This document shows, piece after piece, positions 42,980 through 51,958 of a stretch of DNA of 64,000 nt. The position numbers were made by a program, and so were the translations under genes. Within the stretch, counting starts at the first letter, position 1. Each line of letters opens with the position of its first letter. Source of the DNA: Bacillota bacterium. GTDB lineage: Bacteria > Bacillota > Clostridia > Oscillospirales > Ruminococcaceae. Location: the NCBI GenBank assembly GCA_023440965.1, contig JAEZRC010000004.1, positions 1-64,000 on the forward strand, read 5' to 3'. Under the pieces are notes generated by a model. The model worked only from the letters and a program-made list of their open reading frames with translations. It was not told where the DNA came from and did not search any database.

Positions 42980-45067
42980 TTATACATTAAACAGTAATTC
43001 GCCATAAGTTGGGAACGGCCAGTACTTTTCGCCGACATAAGTTTCAATTTCATCAGCAACAGAACGTAATTCCTGCATGGCAATGAAAACAACTTTGCTA
43101 TAGTACTGAGCTACTTCAAGAGCATCTGAAAGTTCTTTGACTTTCAGCAATGCTTCATCAAGTGCATTGACTCTGTTGAACATTAAGCCAGTTAGTGAAG
43201 AAAGCTTTTTAACCATCTGTGATTCATAACTGCAGTCAACATCTGAAGCAACAGCTTTTGCAAGATTAGCCGTATCAGCAAGCTCTTTAATGTAAGCTGA
43301 TACTGCAGGAAGAATTTCTTTTCTTGCCATATCAATCATAGTGAGAGCTTCAATGTTAATTGTCTTTGAATAATTTTCAAGTTGAATTTCATATCTTGAT
43401 CTCATTTCACTTTCAGTGAATACATTGTGTTTTTCAAACAATTCAATATTCTCTTTTTTGATGAAATAAGGCAAAGCATCTGGAGTTGTCTTAAGATTTA
43501 AAAGTCCACGTTTTTTAGCTTCAACAGGCCATTCATCTGAATAGTTATTGCCGTTTGAAATAATTCTGTTGTGTTCTTTAATAGTTTTCTTAATTAATGC
43601 ATTTAATTCTGTTGTGAAATCTGAAGCTTTTTCAAGTTCCTCAGCAAATTCAGAAAGCGTATCTGCAACAATTGTATTAAGAACAACATTAGGTCCTGAA
43701 ATTGAAAAAGTTGAACCGAGCATTCTAAATTCAAACTTATTACCTGTAAAAGCAAAAGGTGAAGTTCTGTTTCTATCTGTTGAGTCAATCGGGAAGCTTG
43801 GAAGAACATCAACACCAAGTGTCATATCAGCAGCAGGATTTGAAGAGTATGTAACTCCGTCTTCAATAGCCTTAAGGATGTCAGCAAGCTCGCTACCGAG
43901 GAACATTGATATGATTGCAGGTGGTGCTTCATTTGCACCAAGTCTGTGATCGTTTCCGGCAGAAGCACAGGAAATTCTGAGTAAATCCTGATGCTCATCA
44001 ACAGCCTTAATTACTGCTGAAAGGAATAATAGGAACTGTGCATTTTCAGCAGGTGTCTTTCCAGGTTCAAGGAGGTTTACTCCTGTGTTTGTTGAAATTG
44101 ACCAGTTATTGTGCTTACCTGAACCGTTTACACCAGCGAATGGTTTTTCGTGAAGTAGGCATACAAGCCCATGTCTTAATGCAACTTTTTTCATCATTTC
44201 CATTGTAAGCTGATTGTGGTCAGTTGCAATATTGGTTGTTGAGAATATAGGAGCAAGCTCGTGCTGTGCAGGAGCAACCTCATTATGTTTTGTTTTTGCA
44301 AGAATTCCAAGCTTCCATAATTCTTCATCAAGCTCTCTCATGAATGCAGCAATTCTTGGCTTAATCTGTCCAAAGTAATGATCCTCAAGCTCCTGTCCTT
44401 TAGGTGGCTTTGCACCGAAAAGTGTTCTTCCTGTAAAGATTAGGTCTTTTCTCTGATCATAAAGTGTTTTGTCTATGAGGAAATATTCCTGTTCAGGTCC
44501 AACAGTTGTGGTAACTCTTGTTGCATTACTACCAAATAATTTTAAAATTCTTAATGCTTGCTTATTTATTTCTTCCATTGAACGAAGTAGTGGAGTCTTT
44601 TTGTCAAGTGCCTCACCACCGTATGAACAGAAGGCTGTAGGAATACAAAGTGTTCCATCTTTAATGAATGCATATGAAGTTGGATCCCAAGCAGTATATC
44701 CTCTTGCTTCAAATGTTGCACGAAGTCCGCCTGATGGGAATGATGAAGCGTCTGGTTCACCTTTAATAAGTTCTTTTCCTGAGAACTCCATTATTACTTC
44801 ACCGTCTGCAGTTGGAGAAATGAAGCTGTCATGCTTTTCTGCGGTGATACCAGTCAATGGCTGGAACCAGTGAGTATAGTGAGTAGCACCTTTTTCGATT
44901 GCCCAGTCTTTCATTGCGTTTGCTACAACATTTGCAAGTGAAAGGTCAAGCATCTTACCTTCATTGATTGTCTTTTTAAGAGCCTTATAGGTCTCTTTCG
45001 GTAAACGAGCTTTCATTGTGGAGTCATTAAAAACCTGACTTCCAAAGATTTCTGAAACATTGCTCAT
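42980..45067 (-). CDS. glnN: Type III glutamine synthetase
   Basis: A 695-aa GSIII enzyme making glutamine from glutamate and ammonia. Signatures: the N-terminal segment HYTHWFQPLTG, the motif GPEQEYFLID, the ATP-region KHNEVAPAQHELAPIF, and NGSGKHNNWSISTNTG. This form is distinct from GlnA, which is also encoded here at 50610. ATG 45067 follows GGAGG by 9 nt; a GTG at 45076 abuts the ribosome site and is rejected. A strong promoter and a start-proximal hairpin precede it. Confidence 0.95.
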   Translation of the reverse strand: MSNVSEIFGSQVFNDSTMKARLPKETYKALKKTINEGKMLDLSLANVVANAMKDWAIEKGATHYTHWFQPLTGITAEKHDSFISPTADGEVIMEFSGKELIKGEPDASSFPSGGLRATFEARGYTAWDPTSYAFIKDGTLCIPTAFCSYGGEALDKKTPLLRSMEEINKQALRILKLFGSNATRVTTTVGPEQEYFLIDKTLYDQRKDLIFTGRTLFGAKPPKGQELEDHYFGQIKPRIAAFMRELDEELWKLGILAKTKHNEVAPAQHELAPIFSTTNIATDHNQLTMEMMKKVALRHGLVCLLHEKPFAGVNGSGKHNNWSISTNTGVNLLEPGKTPAENAQFLLFLSAVIKAVDEHQDLLRISCASAGNDHRLGANEAPPAIISMFLGSELADILKAIEDGVTYSSNPAADMTLGVDVLPSFPIDSTDRNRTSPFAFTGNKFEFRMLGSTFSISGPNVVLNTIVADTLSEFAEELEKASDFTTELNALIKKTIKEHNRIISNGNNYSDEWPVEAKKRGLLNLKTTPDALPYFIKKENIELFEKHNVFTESEMRSRYEIQLENYSKTINIEALTMIDMARKEILPAVSAYIKELADTANLAKAVASDVDCSYESQMVKKLSSLTGLMFNRVNALDEALLKVKELSDALEVAQYYSKVVFIAMQELRSVADEIETYVGEKYWPFPTYGELLFNV

Positions 45068-45106
45068 TTTTTTCACCCTCCATTACATATTATTGAACTG
45101 AAAAAA

Positions 45107-45135
45107 GGCACTGTGAGTATTAAACTCACAGCGCC
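45107..45135 (-). promoter_or_regulatory. Attenuator-type hairpin in the glnN leader
   Basis: On the minus strand GGCGCTGTGAGT pairs with ACTCACAGTGCC around a 5-nt loop, followed by TTTTTT. It lies about 10 nt after the predicted transcription start of glnN, so it would stop transcription unless overcome. Confidence 0.7.
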
Positions 45136-45151
45136 CTTGCTGTATGTTAAC

Positions 45152-45180
45152 AGTATATACCGCCAAATTTATTTTGTCAA
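45152..45180 (-). promoter_or_regulatory. Consensus promoter of glnN
   Basis: On the minus strand TTGACA (45175-45180), a 17-nt spacer and TATACT (45152-45157). Close to perfect sigma-A consensus. Confidence 0.8.
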
Positions 45181-45316
45181 TACTTTTTTGAAATTTTTTT
45201 GCAAGATTTTTTATCCACATTGCAAAATAAAGCTGATAATGAACGTTAAATCAATATATACTATTATATATATCGAAACATTTGCAATTTTGTTAAAATT
45301 AACATGCATTAAGATG

Positions 45317-45345
45317 TTGACAATAATAATTGTATATGTTATATT
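45317..45345 (+). promoter_or_regulatory. Consensus promoter of the glutamate synthase operon
   Basis: TTGACA (45317-45322), a 17-nt spacer and TATATT (45340-45345). It is divergent from the glnN promoter, about 140 bp away. Confidence 0.78.
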
Positions 45346-45357
45346 TATTAAAGAACA

Positions 45358-45424
45358 AAGGCGTTCACTAATATTTAAGAAAGCATTATCTATGCTTTCT
45401 TTGCTATTGGTGAGCGTCTTTTTT
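45358..45424 (+). promoter_or_regulatory. Attenuator-type hairpin in the glutamate synthase leader
   Basis: AAGGCGTTCACTAATA (45358-45373) pairs along its full 16 nt, allowing G-U, with 45405-45420. It encloses a second 10-bp stem AAGAAAGCAT/ATGCTTTCTT and ends in six T residues. The predicted transcription start is about 45352, so the transcript begins almost directly with this terminator-like structure, about 40 nt before the first gene. Confidence 0.72.
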
Positions 45425-45465
45425 ATCTAAAAACAGAATTTCTATTTATTTAGGGGAGGATCAGT

Positions 45466-46557
45466 ATGTTAAGGGAAGGCGATATCAGAATACCATCAGG
45501 ATGTGCAATTTCCGGAATAATATCAAAAAGCGGAAAAAATATCAATGGTGAAAGAATTGTAAAATCCATTTCTGTTATGCACGACCGTTCCAACGGCCTT
45601 GGGGGAGGGTTTGCTGGATATGGTATCTATCCACAGTATAAGGATTTATATGCTTTTCATATTTTTTATGAAAACAATCAGTCAAGGGAAGATTGTGAAA
45701 GATTTTTAGACAAGCATTTTGATGTAATAAATCTTTCAAAAATTCCTGTGAAGAAAATTGCACAAATCACAAATGAACCCTTGATATGGAGATATTTTGT
45801 GACACCACTTCCAACAAAACTTGCTGACAGTCATCTTGATGAAAAGGAATTTGTCACAAAAAGTGTTATAAGAATTAATACTAAAATTGAAGGAGCATAT
45901 GTCTTCTCAAGCGGAAAGAACATGGGCGTATTCAAGGCAGTTGGCTTTCCTGAAGATGTTGGTGAATTCTATAGACTTGATGAGTACGAGGGCTATGCAT
46001 GGACAGCTCACGGAAGATATCCGACCAACACACCAGGTTGGTGGGGCGGAGCTCATCCTTTTGCAATGCTTGACAATTCAATAGTACATAACGGTGAAAT
46101 TTCATCTTATGACGCAAACAGACGTTTTATTGAAATGTTCGGGTATAAATGTACTCTCCAGACAGATACAGAAGTAATTACCTATATAATAGATTATCTT
46201 GTGAGAAAGCAGGGCTTGACACTCGAAGAAACTTCAAGTGTTATCGCAGCACCATTCTGGTCATCTATTGATAGAATGTCAAAGGTAGAAAAAGAAAAGC
46301 TTACTTATCTAAGAAATGCTTTTGCAAGTCTTCTTATTACTGGACCTTTCTCAATTATACTTGGATTTGAGGGCGGATTAATGGCACTCAATGACAGATT
46401 AAAGCTTCGTTCAATGGTTATTGGCGAAAAAGATGACATTGTATATATGTCAAGCGAGGAAAGCGCAATAAGAATTATTGAGCCGAATCTTGATAAAATA
46501 TGGTCTCCAAAGGGTGGAGAACCTGTTATTGTTAAAGTCAACGGGGGTGTGAACTAA
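45466..46557 (+). CDS. Glutamate synthase glutaminase subunit (class II amidotransferase)
   Basis: A 363-aa stand-alone version of the N-terminal glutaminase domain of glutamate synthase. It releases ammonia from glutamine. Candidate nucleophile Cys13 is in SGCAISGI, implying a short leader removed from the N terminus. Substrate-binding segments include AHGRYPTNTPGWWGGAHPF and DNSIVHNGEISSYDANRR. GGGGAGG precedes the ATG. Its stop overlaps the next start as TAATG. The split arrangement resembles archaeal and clostridial multi-gene glutamate synthases. Confidence 0.88.
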   Translation: MLREGDIRIPSGCAISGIISKSGKNINGERIVKSISVMHDRSNGLGGGFAGYGIYPQYKDLYAFHIFYENNQSREDCERFLDKHFDVINLSKIPVKKIAQITNEPLIWRYFVTPLPTKLADSHLDEKEFVTKSVIRINTKIEGAYVFSSGKNMGVFKAVGFPEDVGEFYRLDEYEGYAWTAHGRYPTNTPGWWGGAHPFAMLDNSIVHNGEISSYDANRRFIEMFGYKCTLQTDTEVITYIIDYLVRKQGLTLEETSSVIAAPFWSSIDRMSKVEKEKLTYLRNAFASLLITGPFSIILGFEGGLMALNDRLKLRSMVIGEKDDIVYMSSEESAIRIIEPNLDKIWSPKGGEPVIVKVNGGVN

Positions 46558-48062
46558 TGGCAATCAATTATATATTTCCTGAATATGAAGTTGTAAGAAA
46601 TTACGATAGATGCATCGGCTGCCGTGTTTGTGAACGCCAGTGTGCAAATGAAGTACATAGTTATGATTCAGATTTAAATAAAATGGTATGTGATGAATCA
46701 AAATGCGTAAATTGTCATAGATGTGTATCACTTTGCCCTACAAGAGCATTGAAAATCGTAAAATCAGATAACACATTTAAGCAGAATGCAAACTGGACTG
46801 GAGAAATTATAGGTGAAGTTTATCGTCAGGCTGGTTCAGGTGGAGTTTTACTATCTTCAATGGGTAACCCGAAGCCATTGCCAGTTTACTGGGACAAAAT
46901 TCTTATAAATGCTTCACAAGTAACAAACCCATCTATTGATCCGCTTCGTGAACCAATGGAAACTAAAACTTATCTGGGTAAGAAACCTAAAAAGATTGAA
47001 AGAGATGACAATGGAAGTCTTATAAACAATCTTGAACCACAGCTTGAACTTAAAACTCCTATTATGTTTTCAGCAATGTCATACGGTTCAATAAGCTACA
47101 ATGCTCATGAAAGCCTTGCAAGAGCCGCACAGGAGCTTGGAATATTATACAACACAGGTGAAGGCGGACTTCATGAGGATTTCTATGCGTACGGACCAAA
47201 TACAATAGTTCAGGTTGCTTCAGGACGTTTTGGTGTTCATAAGGACTATCTTGAAGCAGGTGCTGCAATTGAAATAAAGATGGGCCAAGGTGCAAAGCCG
47301 GGTATCGGCGGACATCTCCCAGGGACAAAAATTGTCGGCGATATTTCAAAAACAAGAATGATTCCTGAAGGTTCAGATGCAATTTCACCTGCACCACACC
47401 ACGATATTTATTCTATTGAGGATTTAAGACAGCTTGTTTATTCACTTAAGGAAGCTTCAGATTATAAAAAACCAGTAATCGTAAAAATCGCAGCAGTTCA
47501 CAATGTTGCAGCTATTGCAAGTGGTATCGCTCGTTCGGGTGCTGATATTATCGCAATCGACGGCTTTAGAGGTGGAACAGGTGCTGCTCCAACAAGAATA
47601 AGAGATAACGTTGGTATCCCGATAGAGCTTGCACTTGCAAGTGTTGACCAAAGACTCCGTGACGAAGGAATAAGAGATAATGTTTCTATAGTTGTCGGTG
47701 GTTCAATCAGAAGTAGTGCTGATGTAGTGAAAGCAATTGCACTTGGTGCAGATGCTTGTTATATCGGAACGGCAGCACTTCTCTCACTTGGCTGTCATCT
47801 TTGCAGAAGCTGTCAGACTGGTAAGTGTAACTGGGGTATTGCAACACAACGCCCTGAACTTGTAAAAAGACTTAATCCTGATATTGGTTACAAACGCCTT
47901 GTCAACCTTGTTACAGCATGGGATCACGAAATCAAGGAAATGATGGGCGGTATGGGTATCAATTCTATAGAATCATTAAAGGGAAACAGATTAATGCTTC
48001 GTGGTGTAGGACTCACAGACAAAGAGCTTGATATTCTTGGTATCAAGCATGCTGGCGAATAG
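46557..48062 (+). CDS. Glutamate synthase FMN domain with N-terminal ferredoxin domain
   Basis: A 501-aa central subunit. Two [4Fe-4S] motifs lie at the N terminus (CIGCRVCERQC and CVNCHRCVSLCP). The FMN-binding GltS barrel (about 80-480) contains SAMSYGSIS, the segment GQGAKPGIGGHLPG, IDGFRGGTGAAPT, and a cysteine cluster GCHLCRSCQTGKCNWG that could ligate a further iron-sulfur centre. It condenses ammonia with 2-oxoglutarate and reduces the product to glutamate. Confidence 0.92.
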   Translation: MAINYIFPEYEVVRNYDRCIGCRVCERQCANEVHSYDSDLNKMVCDESKCVNCHRCVSLCPTRALKIVKSDNTFKQNANWTGEIIGEVYRQAGSGGVLLSSMGNPKPLPVYWDKILINASQVTNPSIDPLREPMETKTYLGKKPKKIERDDNGSLINNLEPQLELKTPIMFSAMSYGSISYNAHESLARAAQELGILYNTGEGGLHEDFYAYGPNTIVQVASGRFGVHKDYLEAGAAIEIKMGQGAKPGIGGHLPGTKIVGDISKTRMIPEGSDAISPAPHHDIYSIEDLRQLVYSLKEASDYKKPVIVKIAAVHNVAAIASGIARSGADIIAIDGFRGGTGAAPTRIRDNVGIPIELALASVDQRLRDEGIRDNVSIVVGGSIRSSADVVKAIALGADACYIGTAALLSLGCHLCRSCQTGKCNWGIATQRPELVKRLNPDIGYKRLVNLVTAWDHEIKEMMGGMGINSIESLKGNRLMLRGVGLTDKELDILGIKHAGE

Positions 48063-48076
48063 TGGGGGTGTGACAA

Positions 48077-48505
48077 GTGAAAAGAGTTTATGTAAATGAA
48101 AAATGGTGTCTTGGATGTCACCTTTGCGAATATAACTGTGCTTTTGCAAATTCAGGGAAAACTGATATGGTAAAAGCCTTGAAGGATATTGTAATCAACC
48201 CTCGCATTCAGGTTGAAGAAAATAACGGCGTGTGCTTTGCTGTTCAGTGCAGACATTGTGAAGAGCCTTTATGTGTAAAAGGCTGTATAACTGGGGCACT
48301 TACTGTTAATGATGGCGTTATCTCAATCGACCAGAATAAATGTGTCGGCTGTTATACTTGTATTCTATCCTGCCCGTTTGGTGCAATTATGCCGTCAGAC
48401 ACAGGTGCAATACAGAAATGTGAGCTTTGTACAAAGAATTCTTTCGGCAAGCCTGCATGTGTTCAGGGCTGTCCAAACAATGCAATTGTTTTTGAGGAGA
48501 GGTGA
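48077..48505 (+). CDS. 4Fe-4S ferredoxin-type electron-transfer subunit
   Basis: A 142-aa HycB/DmsB-like protein with four cysteine clusters (CLGCHLCEYNC, CRHCEEPLCVKGC, CVGCYTCILSCP and CELC...CVQGCP). It starts at GTG with GGGGGTG upstream. It lies between the FMN subunit and the flavin reductase subunit and most likely relays electrons between them. Confidence 0.88.
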   Translation: MKRVYVNEKWCLGCHLCEYNCAFANSGKTDMVKALKDIVINPRIQVEENNGVCFAVQCRHCEEPLCVKGCITGALTVNDGVISIDQNKCVGCYTCILSCPFGAIMPSDTGAIQKCELCTKNSFGKPACVQGCPNNAIVFEER

Positions 48506-48510
48506 GTGGA

Positions 48511-49740
48511 ATGAAATACGTAATAATCGGTAATTCAGCCGGAGCAATCGGTTGTGTTGAGGGAATCCGTTCAATTGATAAAGAGGGAGAAATAAAACTT
48601 ATTTCAAACGAATTACATCATACATATTCACGTCCTCTAATCTCATATTTAATATACGGAAAAACAGATGAGCAGAGAATGAAATATCGCCCTGACAGTT
48701 TTTATGATGATAATAAAGTCACAACAATGCTCGGAAAAACAGTAATATCAATAGACAATAATTTAAAGACGGTTATTCTTGATGACAGTACAAAAGTTGA
48801 GTACGATAAACTACTTGTTGCAACAGGTTCATCGCCATTTGTTCCACCAATGACAGGCCTTGAAAAGGTTGAGAAGAAATTCACCTTTATGACTCTTGAC
48901 GATGCTAAAGCACTTGAAGAAGAACTCTCAAAGGATAAGAATGTGCTTGTTGTCGGAGCTGGCCTTATTGGTCTAAAATGTGTTGAAGGCATTTGCGATA
49001 AGGTTAATAATATCACAGTAGTTGACCTTGCTGACAGAATTCTTCCAAGTATTCTTGATGAAGAAGGATCGTCAATGGTTCAAAAGCATATCGAAAAGTC
49101 AGGTGTAGAATTTATCCTCGGTGACAGCGTTGCAGAATTCACTTCAGATACAGCAACATTAAAGAGCGGAAAATCACTATCATTTGATATAGTTGTCCTT
49201 GCGGTAGGTGTCCGTCCGAATATTTCGTTGATAAAGGATATCGGCGGAAAGGTTAACCGTGGTATAGCAACTAACGATAAGTGCGAAACAAGTATTGATA
49301 GTATTTATTCAGCTGGCGACTGTACTGAATCATTTGATATTACAACAGACAGCGATAGAGTTCTTGCACTTCTTCCAAATGCTTATATGCAGGGTGAATG
49401 TGCAGGAATAAATATGGCAGGTGGAGAAAAACTATACGATAAGGCTATTCCTATGAATGCTATCGGATTTTTTGGAATGCACATCATCACAGCGGGAACT
49501 TATACAGGTGATGTATATACTGATAAGAATGAAGAAAGCTATAAAAAGCTGTTCACAAAAGATAATAGGCTAATGGGTTATATTGTTATTGGAAAAGTTG
49601 AGCGTGCAGGAATTTACACCTCACTAATAAGGGAAAAAACTCCGCTTGATACAATTGACTTTGAACTCATTAAAGAAAAGCCACAGCTTATGGCATTCTC
49701 AATGAAGAAACGTGCCCACAAGTTAAGTGGGGCAAAGTAA
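48511..49740 (+). CDS. NAD(P)H-type FAD oxidoreductase of the glutamate synthase set
   Basis: A 409-aa pyridine-nucleotide-disulfide-oxidoreductase-like flavoprotein. The FAD fold is at the N terminus (IIGNSAGAIGCVEGIRSI), the NAD(P) fold near 150 (VLVVGAGLIGLKCVEGI), and the second FAD motif is IYSAGDCTES. It resembles rubredoxin/NADH-oxidase reductases rather than classical GltD. ATG 48511 has GAGGTGAG upstream; GTG 48502 is the alternative. It probably supplies electrons to the ferredoxin and FMN subunits. Confidence 0.87.
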   Translation: MKYVIIGNSAGAIGCVEGIRSIDKEGEIKLISNELHHTYSRPLISYLIYGKTDEQRMKYRPDSFYDDNKVTTMLGKTVISIDNNLKTVILDDSTKVEYDKLLVATGSSPFVPPMTGLEKVEKKFTFMTLDDAKALEEELSKDKNVLVVGAGLIGLKCVEGICDKVNNITVVDLADRILPSILDEEGSSMVQKHIEKSGVEFILGDSVAEFTSDTATLKSGKSLSFDIVVLAVGVRPNISLIKDIGGKVNRGIATNDKCETSIDSIYSAGDCTESFDITTDSDRVLALLPNAYMQGECAGINMAGGEKLYDKAIPMNAIGFFGMHIITAGTYTGDVYTDKNEESYKKLFTKDNRLMGYIVIGKVERAGIYTSLIREKTPLDTIDFELIKEKPQLMAFSMKKRAHKLSGAK

Positions 49741-49761
49741 TTCTTTGAAAGGAAGAGCATA

Positions 49762-50481
49762 ATGAAAATTATTGCAGGTGAAATGCACTTTAAGGTGCTT
49801 AATGATACAATAAAAGAGCATGCTGGAGAAACAGTTGAAATTGAAAACTGTATTGGTCAGCGTTATATCGGAAGTGGACGCAGAAGCGGGGATGTCATTA
49901 TTAATGGTACACCTGGTAATGCACTCGGTGCTTATCTTGACGGTGCTGATATTGTTGTTAACGGAAATGCCCAGGATGCAACTGGCGACACAATGAATGA
50001 AGGCTCAATTACAATTTATGGGTCATCAGGTGACGCAACAGGCTATGCAATGCGTGGCGGAGTAATATATGTAAAAGATAATGCAGGATATCGTGCGGGT
50101 ATTCATATGAAGTCTTATAAGCAAAAGCACCCTGTACTTGTTATCGGGGGTTGTGCTGGCAGCTTTCTTGGCGAATATCAGGCAGGTGGACTTATAATAG
50201 TGCTTGGTCTTGGATGCGATACAATTCCTGTCGGCGATTTTTGCGGAACAGGTATGCACGGTGGCAAAATGTTCATCAGAACAGACAGATTACCAGCCGA
50301 TTTACCAAAGCAGGTTGTAGCAGAAGAAGCAACTCGTGACGATCTTAAGGAAATTGAGAAGTATATTTCAGAATTTTCATACAAATTTAATGTCGATATG
50401 CGAGAAATTTATGAGCATAAATTCTATATTTTAACTCCAGATACAAAAAATCCTTACAAACAACTTTACACACAGAACTAA
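49762..50481 (+). CDS. Glutamate synthase GXGXG-domain subunit
   Basis: A 239-aa stand-alone beta-helix domain equal to the C-terminal part of GltB. Repeating turns include GSGRRSGDVIINGTPGN, GADIVVNGNAQDATGDTM and GGVIYVKDNAGYRAGIHM. The domain is structural and links the glutaminase to the synthase site. GAAAGGAAG precedes the ATG. The promoter of glnA overlaps its last codons. Confidence 0.9.
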   Translation: MKIIAGEMHFKVLNDTIKEHAGETVEIENCIGQRYIGSGRRSGDVIINGTPGNALGAYLDGADIVVNGNAQDATGDTMNEGSITIYGSSGDATGYAMRGGVIYVKDNAGYRAGIHMKSYKQKHPVLVIGGCAGSFLGEYQAGGLIIVLGLGCDTIPVGDFCGTGMHGGKMFIRTDRLPADLPKQVVAEEATRDDLKEIEKYISEFSYKFNVDMREIYEHKFYILTPDTKNPYKQLYTQN

Positions 50482-50493
50482 ATAGTATATAAT
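50465..50493 (+). promoter_or_regulatory. Promoter of glnA
   Basis: TTTACA (50465-50470), a 17-nt spacer and TATAAT (50488-50493), overlapping the end of the preceding gene and leaving a leader of about 110 nt. Confidence 0.7.
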
Positions 50494-50501
50494 ATTAAAT
50501 T

Positions 50502-50569
50502 AAGTGAATGTGAGTTAATCTCACTTACTTGCAGATAATCAAATTCCTCGCCATATTGACGGGGAGTTT
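50502..50569 (+). promoter_or_regulatory. Two-hairpin leader of glnA
   Basis: Hairpin 1 is GTGAG-TTAAT-CTCAC, extended by AAGT/ACTT across small internal loops. Hairpin 2 pairs AAATTCCTCG (50541-50550) with CGGGGAGTTT (50560-50569) around a 9-nt loop. Hairpin 1 closely resembles the glnN attenuator stem (GTGAG-T-TTAAT-A-CTCAC). No T tract follows, so the mechanism need not be termination. Confidence 0.5.
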
Positions 50570-50609
50570 ATACTGTAATGGAATATTCAATAAGTACGGA
50601 GGTGTTATT

Positions 50610-51929
50610 ATGAACATTACAAAGAATGAAGTAATACAGTTTGTAGAGCAGAATGATGTAAAGTTTGTTAAATTGGCGTTTTTTGATGTATTCGGGAAAA
50701 TGAAGAATATCAGTATTTTAGCGTCAGAACTCACACGTGCTTTTGAAATAGGAATAGGATTTGATGCTTCCTGCGTAAGAGGTTTTATGCAGGTAAATGA
50801 ATCTGATCTTATACTTTTTCCTGATCCAGGTACCCTTACAGTTCTTCCGTGGAGACCACAGCAGGGCAGAGTTGTTCGCTTATACTGCAATATCAAATAC
50901 CCTGACGGAACTCCTTTTGAAGGTGACGGCAGATACATTTTAAAGAATGCAATGCTTGAGGCACAGGAGCATGGCTATACTGTTCAGATCGGATCTGAAT
51001 GCGAATTCTATCTTTTTAATCTTGACGAGAATGGCAACCCAACCAAAATCCCACAGGATTTTGCTGGATATTGCGATGTTGCACCAGCTGATAAGGCTGA
51101 GAATGTCCGCCGTGAAATATGTCTGGCTCTTGAAGAAATGGGCATTATGCCTGAATCTTCACATCATGAGTCTGGCCCTGGTCAGAATGAGATTGATTTC
51201 AAATACAGCAATGCACTTGAAGCTGCTGATAATCTTCAGACCTTTAAGAGTGTTGTAAAAAGTATTGCATCAAGAAATGGTCTGTATGCATCATTTATTC
51301 CATTGCCGTTATATAATTCCTGCGGAAGCGGTCTGCATATTAATTTTTCACTTCTTAGTAACGGTATAAATATTTTTGAAGCGAACAAAGATAAGCACTC
51401 AAACGCTGCAGAAAGTTTTATTGCCGGTATACTTAACAGGGTAAGAGAAATGACATTGTTTTTAAACCCTATAACAAATTCCTATCTAAGATTTGGTAGG
51501 GGTGAAGCTCCTCAGTATATCTCTTGGTCACATCAGAACCGTTCACAGCTAGTCAGAATTCCTGCAGCAACCGGTGAATTTTCAAGAATGGAATTAAGAT
51601 CGCCTGATCCGTCCTGCAACCCTTATGTTGCATTTTCATTATTGATTTATGCTGGAATTGAGGGAATAAGGAACAATAGTCAGCTTCCTCAGGCTATTGA
51701 CTTAAATCTTTACGAGCAGGTGAATGAGCAGACTTTGCATCTTGAAAAGCTCCCGTCTTCTTTATCAGAAGCACTTGAGCTTGCAAAAGAAAGTGATTTT
51801 GTAAAATCTAATCTTAATGATAAAATTTACAAATCATATCTTTATGAAAAGCAGAAGGAATCCACAGATTATGAATCCTCTGATGACCGTGAAGTTTTTG
51901 AAGATAAAACATATTTTCTTGATTTCTAA
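50610..51929 (+). CDS. glnA: Type I glutamine synthetase
   Basis: A 439-aa GSI enzyme. The N-terminal beta-grasp region includes FVKLAFFDVFGKMKNISI. Signatures are PDPGTLTVLPWRP, the GSECEFYLF region, the ATP motif SGLHINFSLL, and RIPAATGEFSRMELRSPDPSCNPY. Length fits the short Firmicute alpha form, and no adenylylation Tyr region is evident. ATG 50610 has GGAGG upstream; an upstream TTG reading enters the leader hairpin and is rejected. It stands between glutamate synthase and the ANTAR regulator. Confidence 0.95.
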   Translation: MNITKNEVIQFVEQNDVKFVKLAFFDVFGKMKNISILASELTRAFEIGIGFDASCVRGFMQVNESDLILFPDPGTLTVLPWRPQQGRVVRLYCNIKYPDGTPFEGDGRYILKNAMLEAQEHGYTVQIGSECEFYLFNLDENGNPTKIPQDFAGYCDVAPADKAENVRREICLALEEMGIMPESSHHESGPGQNEIDFKYSNALEAADNLQTFKSVVKSIASRNGLYASFIPLPLYNSCGSGLHINFSLLSNGINIFEANKDKHSNAAESFIAGILNRVREMTLFLNPITNSYLRFGRGEAPQYISWSHQNRSQLVRIPAATGEFSRMELRSPDPSCNPYVAFSLLIYAGIEGIRNNSQLPQAIDLNLYEQVNEQTLHLEKLPSSLSEALELAKESDFVKSNLNDKIYKSYLYEKQKESTDYESSDDREVFEDKTYFLDF

Positions 51930-51958
51930 TATCTGTTTCTTTTAGGGGGAATGAGTAG

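Noticed and set aside
43548..44873. Two plus-strand ORFs of about 133 aa inside glnN
   Set aside because: Both are antisense shadows of a complete type III glutamine synthetase with no ribosome sites.
48077..49740. Polyferredoxin plus flavoprotein as a separate hydrogenase or reductase system
   Set aside because: They are embedded between glutamate synthase subunits with tight spacing, and no hydrogenase or other catalytic subunit is present.
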